Assembly (NCBI RefSeq): GCF_937936435.1
Contig: NZ_CALDDG010000121.1
Location: forward strand, 1-17,288
Direction: 5' to 3'
Source of the DNA: an uncultured Sulfuricurvum sp.
GTDB taxonomy: Bacteria > Campylobacterota > Campylobacteria > Campylobacterales > Sulfurimonadaceae
DNA: 17,288 bases
Position numbers and translations under genes: made by a program. The notes beneath the pieces were generated by a model. It saw nothing but the letters and a program-made list of their open reading frames with translations. It was not told where the DNA came from and searched no databases. The first letter of the stretch is position 1. The number at the start of each line of letters is the position of its first letter. Positions 13,964 to 17,288 of the stretch are shown piece by piece.

Positions 13964-13977
13964 TGACAACAATCCAT
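13960..13977 (-). other. Five-codon leader ORF overlapping the vgrG2 start (ATGA)
   Basis: ATG-GAT-TGT-TGT-CAA-TGA is preceded by AGAGGA with a nine-base gap, the best ribosome-binding site in the region. Its stop overlaps the vgrG2 ATG as ATGA. Either it is a translational-coupling leader or a relic of a shifted start; chance is also possible. Confidence 0.3.
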
Positions 13978-14034
13978 AAACGTGTTTCCTCTAAAAACTC
14001 TAGTACAAAAACCAATACTATTTTCCATTGATTA

Positions 14035-14051
14035 GACTTTATACTAAAGTC
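14035..14051 (-). other. Perfect 7-bp hairpin, second of two after hcp
   Basis: GACTTTA and TAAAGTC pair perfectly with a three-base loop. It directly abuts the hairpin at 14052-14071 and is transcribed after it. No uridine tract follows, so it does not look like a classical terminator. Confidence 0.6.
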
Positions 14052-14071
14052 TATAGAGCCGAAGCTCTATA
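14052..14071 (-). other. Perfect 8-bp hairpin with C(UUCG)G loop right after hcp
   Basis: On the minus strand TATAGAGC and GCTCTATA pair perfectly around TTCG, the very stable UUCG tetraloop closed by C-G. It begins two bases after the hcp stop codon. Position and stability suggest a 3' stabiliser of hcp mRNA, a processing barrier or a partial terminator before vgrG2. The rest of the gap 13978-14034 holds only the AGAGGA site. Confidence 0.7.
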
Positions 14072-14073
14072 AT

Positions 14074-14598
14074 TTAAGCACTTTTGCCAACGCCGATACG
14101 CCAGTCATCTTCACCAGACGTACTAGCTGTTTCATGTCTCCATGTAATCTTACGGTAAGCAAACGCTACATTTTCTAGCGGTGCTACATCGGAAATTGAC
14201 ATTCCCACTTCAGAACTCATCATGGTATCGATATTAACGATTACCGCATCTTCCAAAGCAATCGTGAAGTAATGCTCCGGTTTACCGGCATAACTTGTAC
14301 GGTAAAACTTCAAATCCACATTCGTCAGCGTTTCACCCTTCGTCAACGCGTTATAAATCAACGGAGAACTTTTATCAAAAAGTTTGGTTACGACAAGCGG
14401 TTGATGAGAGCGTTGACCTGATGGTTGTCCCGAATTCGGATCGCGCGGAATTTTAATATTGTGTGACAATGCTTTTACGAGCGTTTCGTTTTCGTGACCG
14501 TCTTGATATGTATTTCCAATAGATTCCGGGGTAAATGCCCCTTCCGTAATCAGACCTTGTGTACTTCCCTTGATAGAAATAAACACTGGATTGTTCAT
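14074..14598 (-). CDS. tssD: T6SS inner-tube protein Hcp
   Basis: This 174-residue protein builds the hexameric rings of the T6SS tube. It has the family signature throughout: FISIKGSTQGLITEGAFTPE at the start, GHENETLVKALSHNIKIPRD, then SGQRSHQPLVVTKLFDKSSP, LKFYRTSYAGKPEHYFTIAL and a C-terminal FAYRKITWRHETASTSGEDD segment. The ATG at 14598 is chosen because AGGAG stands five bases upstream and it gives the normal length; a start at 14658 would add a hydrophobic, unrelated leader. A -10 box is present upstream in an AT-rich 80-base gap, and two hairpins follow the stop, so hcp may be expressed as its own abundant message as well as with the operon. No C-terminal effector extension is present. 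Confidence 0.96.
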   Translation of the reverse strand: MNNPVFISIKGSTQGLITEGAFTPESIGNTYQDGHENETLVKALSHNIKIPRDPNSGQPSGQRSHQPLVVTKLFDKSSPLIYNALTKGETLTNVDLKFYRTSYAGKPEHYFTIALEDAVIVNIDTMMSSEVGMSISDVAPLENVAFAYRKITWRHETASTSGEDDWRIGVGKSA

Positions 14599-14631
14599 TT
14601 GTGCTCCTAATTTAATATAAAGTAACAAGAT

Positions 14632-14637
14632 ATTATA
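14632..14637 (-). promoter_or_regulatory. Candidate -10 box of the hcp promoter
   Basis: A perfect TATAAT lies on the minus strand inside the AT-rich gap between the kinase gene and hcp; TTGTTT 15 bases upstream is a suboptimal -35. The predicted start is near 14625, giving a leader of about 27 bases with the strong AGGAG site. A separate promoter would suit the high demand for Hcp. Confidence 0.45.
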
Positions 14638-14678
14638 TATTAATAACATTAAAAACAACTAAAGTAATTATTTTTTCT

Positions 14679-15551
14679 CTAAATATATTTTTTTAGATTC
14701 AATATGAAAGGCTTTTGATCTCTTCTTTTTTCTTCTTTTACGGATAAAGCGTTCCGAAACCAATGACGCAATCCAAACGGTAAACCTCTCATGTCTTTGA
14801 AAGAGATCGGGGCTTCATACAATTCCGTCGATTGCTCTTTATAAGGCAGTTTCCCACAATAAAGCTCATAACACACTGCTGCCATGGAAAATAGATCGCT
14901 CTTATAACTCGGCTTATGTCCTTGGATAATCTCAGGTGCGGCATAACGGGGATTAAAAGCTTTAATAGAGGTGTAATCGAGTTCAAAAGGTTGTTGTTTG
15001 CACGTATTTATGGATATGCCAAAATCAAAAATCCGTACAGAGCCGTCTTCGAGCATCATAATATTAGTAGGATTAATGTCAGCATGAATAACATGGTGCG
15101 CATGAAGATAATGCATCGTATCCAACAGCGTACTAAAAAATACATCTTTCATCGATTGTGTCCATTCACGAATCGGAATATCACTCACTACCCCACCCTT
15201 TAATTGCTCCATGACCAAATAGGGAAGATTCAAATCCGTATCAATACCAAAATCTACTACTTTTACAATATTTGGATGAGCTAATCGACTAAGATGGGCA
15301 TATTCCGCGTACATAAACGCATCAATATCACTTTTTACAGAGAGAAATTCCAAAGGAAGTTTAATCGCCAAAGGACGTTCATCACCGAAATACACTGAAT
15401 AATCGTCTTTTGCTTCATGCACGATACATAATCCGCCTCTGCCGAGCTGTTTTCCCAAAAGATACCGATTATTTAAACGGATATGTTGATGTCCTGTTTG
15501 AATCTTTTCGTCATCGACATTCATAATAGCGAGTTCATGATGTTTGGACAT
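14679..15551 (-). CDS. ppkA: Soluble Ser/Thr protein kinase of the T6SS (PpkA-like)
   Basis: This 290-residue protein carries an almost complete eukaryotic-type kinase domain: glycine loop LGRGGLCIVHEA (36-47), lysine 64 in LAIKLP, helix-C glutamate in YAEYAHLSRL, catalytic loop HADINPTN (156-163) with Asp 158 and Asn 163, DFG at 176-178, APE at 205-207 and the F-helix aspartate in KSDLFSM. The catalytic loop has Ala in place of Arg and Asn 160 in place of the usual Lys. No transmembrane or periplasmic sensor region follows, unlike Pseudomonas PpkA. It stands after a PP2C phosphatase gene (ten-base gap, AGGGAGG site) in a T6SS operon, so it likely is the kinase of the threonine-phosphorylation switch that activates firing; the usual substrate, an FHA protein, is outside the window. 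The short name is given by context. Confidence 0.87.
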   Translation of the reverse strand: MSKHHELAIMNVDDEKIQTGHQHIRLNNRYLLGKQLGRGGLCIVHEAKDDYSVYFGDERPLAIKLPLEFLSVKSDIDAFMYAEYAHLSRLAHPNIVKVVDFGIDTDLNLPYLVMEQLKGGVVSDIPIREWTQSMKDVFFSTLLDTMHYLHAHHVIHADINPTNIMMLEDGSVRIFDFGISINTCKQQPFELDYTSIKAFNPRYAAPEIIQGHKPSYKSDLFSMAAVCYELYCGKLPYKEQSTELYEAPISFKDMRGLPFGLRHWFRNALSVKEEKRRDQKPFILNLKKYI

Positions 15552-15561
15552 GGCTTCCTCC

Positions 15562-16233
15562 CTAAATTTCTACAATAACCGCTGTCAAATTATCATCGGC
15601 TTTTTTGGATAAGACCGATAACATTAAAGAGTCAATGGCAGTTGCCAACGAAAGCGATCCTAACATTTTTTGAATAAACGGTGTCGTCAGATTGTCATAA
15701 AGGCCATCCGTACACAATAAATAAACATCCCGTTTGTATACACGAAATTTTTTGACTTCCAATGAAAGTTCTCCCGGCGCTGAGAGAGCGTTTGTCAATA
15801 CCTTACGCATTCCGGCGTGCGTTTTAATCTCTTTTGCATGATCCACTGTCACTAATGAAAGACGTTCATCGCGCAACAAATAGCATCGACTATCGCCTGC
15901 ATGAATAGAAATCCCTTTTTCACCTTCTATATAAAGTAATACGATCGTCGTCCCTATAACGGCGTCAGTTCCCGCCATTTGCGCTTTCTTTTTAAGAATC
16001 AAGTGAATGTTATAGATTTGTGAAATTATCGCCTCAATTCTTTCCTCAAATGTTCCGAACATCTGCATTTTTTCAAAAATATCCGTCACAAGATGGCTCG
16101 CAAAGTTTCCTTCCTGATGCCCTCCCATACCGTCGCATACGATCCATAATCCGCGTTTATCGTTGGCGTAAAACGAATCTTCATTATTTTGACGAACATG
16201 CCCCGGATGGGTACTTGAATAACTTGTACCCAA
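15562..16233 (-). CDS. pppA: PP2C-family protein phosphatase of the T6SS (PppA-like)
   Basis: This 223-residue enzyme has the PP2C (PPM) metal-dependent phosphatase motifs: VRQNNED (13-19), DGMGGH (34-39), GTTIVLL, AGDSR (112-116), CTDGLYD (174-180) and ADDNLT (212-217). The metal-binding aspartates are all there, so it should be active, using two Mn/Mg ions to remove phosphate from Ser/Thr. In T6SSs, PppA reverses PpkA phosphorylation of the FHA protein and restrains firing. The start is uncertain: TTG at 16233 lies two bases after the tssM stop and gives the normal N-terminus; an upstream ATT at 16254, overlapping the tssM end, is the only alternative and no good ribosome-binding site is seen. 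Tight spacing suggests translational coupling to tssM. Confidence 0.92.
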   Translation of the reverse strand: MGTSYSSTHPGHVRQNNEDSFYANDKRGLWIVCDGMGGHQEGNFASHLVTDIFEKMQMFGTFEERIEAIISQIYNIHLILKKKAQMAGTDAVIGTTIVLLYIEGEKGISIHAGDSRCYLLRDERLSLVTVDHAKEIKTHAGMRKVLTNALSAPGELSLEVKKFRVYKRDVYLLCTDGLYDNLTTPFIQKMLGSLSLATAIDSLMLSVLSKKADDNLTAVIVEI

Positions 16234-16235
16234 AC

Positions 16236-17288
16236 TTAAATATGCCCGTTTAATTTAAATTTTTGAACCGGGCTATCCGGTCCAAATGCTTTAGCAGGGG
16301 TACCGCTTAGAATATAAGAGCCTTTGTAATCTTTATTTATATATTCAATTCTTACTTCTTCCGAAGTATTTGGAAATGACTGCATGCGACCGAACAATTT
16401 GAAAAGAGCCCATTGCCCTTGGGTAGCCAATGATGCAACCGTAGTATTATCCAGATCGGTCAACTGAAATTTACTGTCCGCATTTCCACTTTCGGAAGGC
16501 CATACGATTTTCCGGGATTTGATCGGTCCGTGTTCATATACGATCGTATTGTCATCGTATTGGAAAGACATATTTTCGAGATTCTTGCCCAACACATTCG
16601 GACGAATAAAAATAGCGGCACTCAAACTATCGCCTCTACTGTTAAAAAGCCGCTTCCGAATTTCACGTGCCTGATACAGAGCTTCCATAAACTGTGGTGA
16701 AATTGAAACCGTGGCACCGTCAATCCTTTTAAGCTTATACCCGCGATTCATCGGGTTGGTTGTGACGAACGGAGCGATATACTCGGCCTGAAATTGATCT
16801 AATATCCCTCCTATTCTAAAAAACTCCTCAAAATCGCTTAATGTGACGTCATTGGAAGCTGTCAATTTAAACGGATACTTGTTTGCCAATTTATCTCGAT
16901 AAAACGGATAGACCTGTGAAATATACTGTTCATTGATATATTGTTTTCCCTGAGAAATCATTTTTCCGATTCCGTTGCCGGATGATCGCGGAAGCCATCG
17001 ACTGACAGGAGAAGGTAAAGGACTTATTTCAACTGATCCTCCTTGCTTAGCCGCTTTTTTCGTCAAGGCTCCGAATGCATCTGATGGAGAATCTATACCT
17101 TCTGATACACTATTGAAAGCGTTATCGTAACGAGTCATTTCCGCTTGTAAAGTTGATCCTGCAACGCCGTCTTCGCTTAACAACTGATTATACGATTTAA
17201 AAAAATCTCTAAGCGATCGCGGCGTTTCCTCATAATTTATAGCATGAAGATTTGCAGTAATACTTTTTCCGCTTTTCGATGCTATAGC
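16236..17288 (-). CDS. tssM: T6SS membrane-complex protein TssM (IcmF), C-terminal part
   Basis: TssM is the inner-membrane protein whose long periplasmic part joins TssJ and TssL to form the T6SS trans-envelope channel. Only the last 350 residues are in the window; the frame is open to base 17288, so the gene continues beyond it and a TTG at 17183 is not its start. Family features are the DFEEFFRIGGILDQFQAEYI segment followed by APFV, which closes the IcmF-related part, and the beta-rich C-terminal domain with RKIVWPSESGN and LATQGQWALFKLFGRMQ. No membrane segment falls in this part, consistent with the periplasmic C-terminus. The stop is two bases from the start of the PP2C gene. The upstream tss genes, the FHA protein and the PAAR tip would be expected further along the minus strand. 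Confidence 0.93.
   Translation of the reverse strand, partial: AIASKSGKSITANLHAINYEETPRSLRDFFKSYNQLLSEDGVAGSTLQAEMTRYDNAFNSVSEGIDSPSDAFGALTKKAAKQGGSVEISPLPSPVSRWLPRSSGNGIGKMISQGKQYINEQYISQVYPFYRDKLANKYPFKLTASNDVTLSDFEEFFRIGGILDQFQAEYIAPFVTTNPMNRGYKLKRIDGATVSISPQFMEALYQAREIRKRLFNSRGDSLSAAIFIRPNVLGKNLENMSFQYDDNTIVYEHGPIKSRKIVWPSESGNADSKFQLTDLDNTTVASLATQGQWALFKLFGRMQSFPNTSEEVRIEYINKDYKGSYILSGTPAKAFGPDSPVQKFKLNGHI

Noticed and set aside
14599..14658. Longer hcp start at 14658 with a hydrophobic leader
   Set aside because: It lies in the promoter region and over the ribosome-binding site of the ATG at 14598; Hcp has no signal peptide.
1..17288. CRISPR arrays, tRNA or rRNA genes, integrases and attachment sites
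   Set aside because: No short regularly spaced repeats, no tRNA-like clover-leaf ends and no recombinase gene were seen on either strand.

Overview
The window looks like the start of a short-read contig from a mid-to-low GC Gram-negative bacterium. A Campylobacterota-type host (Sulfuricurvum/Sulfurimonas-like) is my best guess, judging from the gene mix and from promoters that lean on (extended) -10 elements with poor -35 boxes; this is an inference, not a proof. Bases 1-46 are not genomic: they match the end of an indexed Illumina TruSeq adapter, and they truncate the first gene.

Left part (47-5599), a mix of small housekeeping and accessory genes: a 5'-truncated J-domain protein; a divergent pair ydhR-type monooxygenase / MarR-family regulator sharing a 66-bp intergenic region with a near-consensus promoter and an overlapping palindrome that looks like the MarR operator; an exported His-rich protein; an Allochromatium-type 2[4Fe-4S] ferredoxin; a 561-residue protein with a receiver-like N-terminus and no recognisable output domain; a CxxCH haem-binding-domain protein; a transglutaminase-like cysteine-protease-fold protein; and a small two-helix membrane protein.

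Right part (5686-17288), one long minus-strand type VI secretion (T6SS) locus. In transcription order: the C-terminal part of tssM (runs off the window), a PP2C phosphatase and a Ser/Thr kinase (the post-translational switch of many T6SSs), hcp, vgrG2, a Tle1-like phospholipase effector (DUF2235), its likely lipoprotein immunity partner (DUF2931), vgrG1, and a DUF2169 effector-loading adaptor. The kinase/phosphatase pair would control firing, Hcp forms the inner tube, and the VgrG trimers form the tip and carry cargo. VgrG2 carries a C-terminal transthyretin-like extension next to tle1, the arrangement known to dock Tle1 in enteroaggregative E. coli. The DUF2931 lipoprotein would protect the periplasm from self-intoxication.

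The most striking structure is a direct repeat of 1805 bp at a period of 5208 bp: the two vgrG genes appear identical at the DNA level over residues 12-612 (VgrG1 numbering) but have different leaders and tails. This makes the vgrG2-tail/tle1/immunity block a module flanked by long direct repeats, which suggests gene conversion, possible module loss by recombination and possible mixed VgrG trimers. Between hcp and vgrG2 lie two abutting perfect hairpins, one with a C(UUCG)G loop, placed where hcp and vgrG expression could be uncoupled. No tRNA, rRNA, CRISPR array, insertion sequence or integrase was seen.
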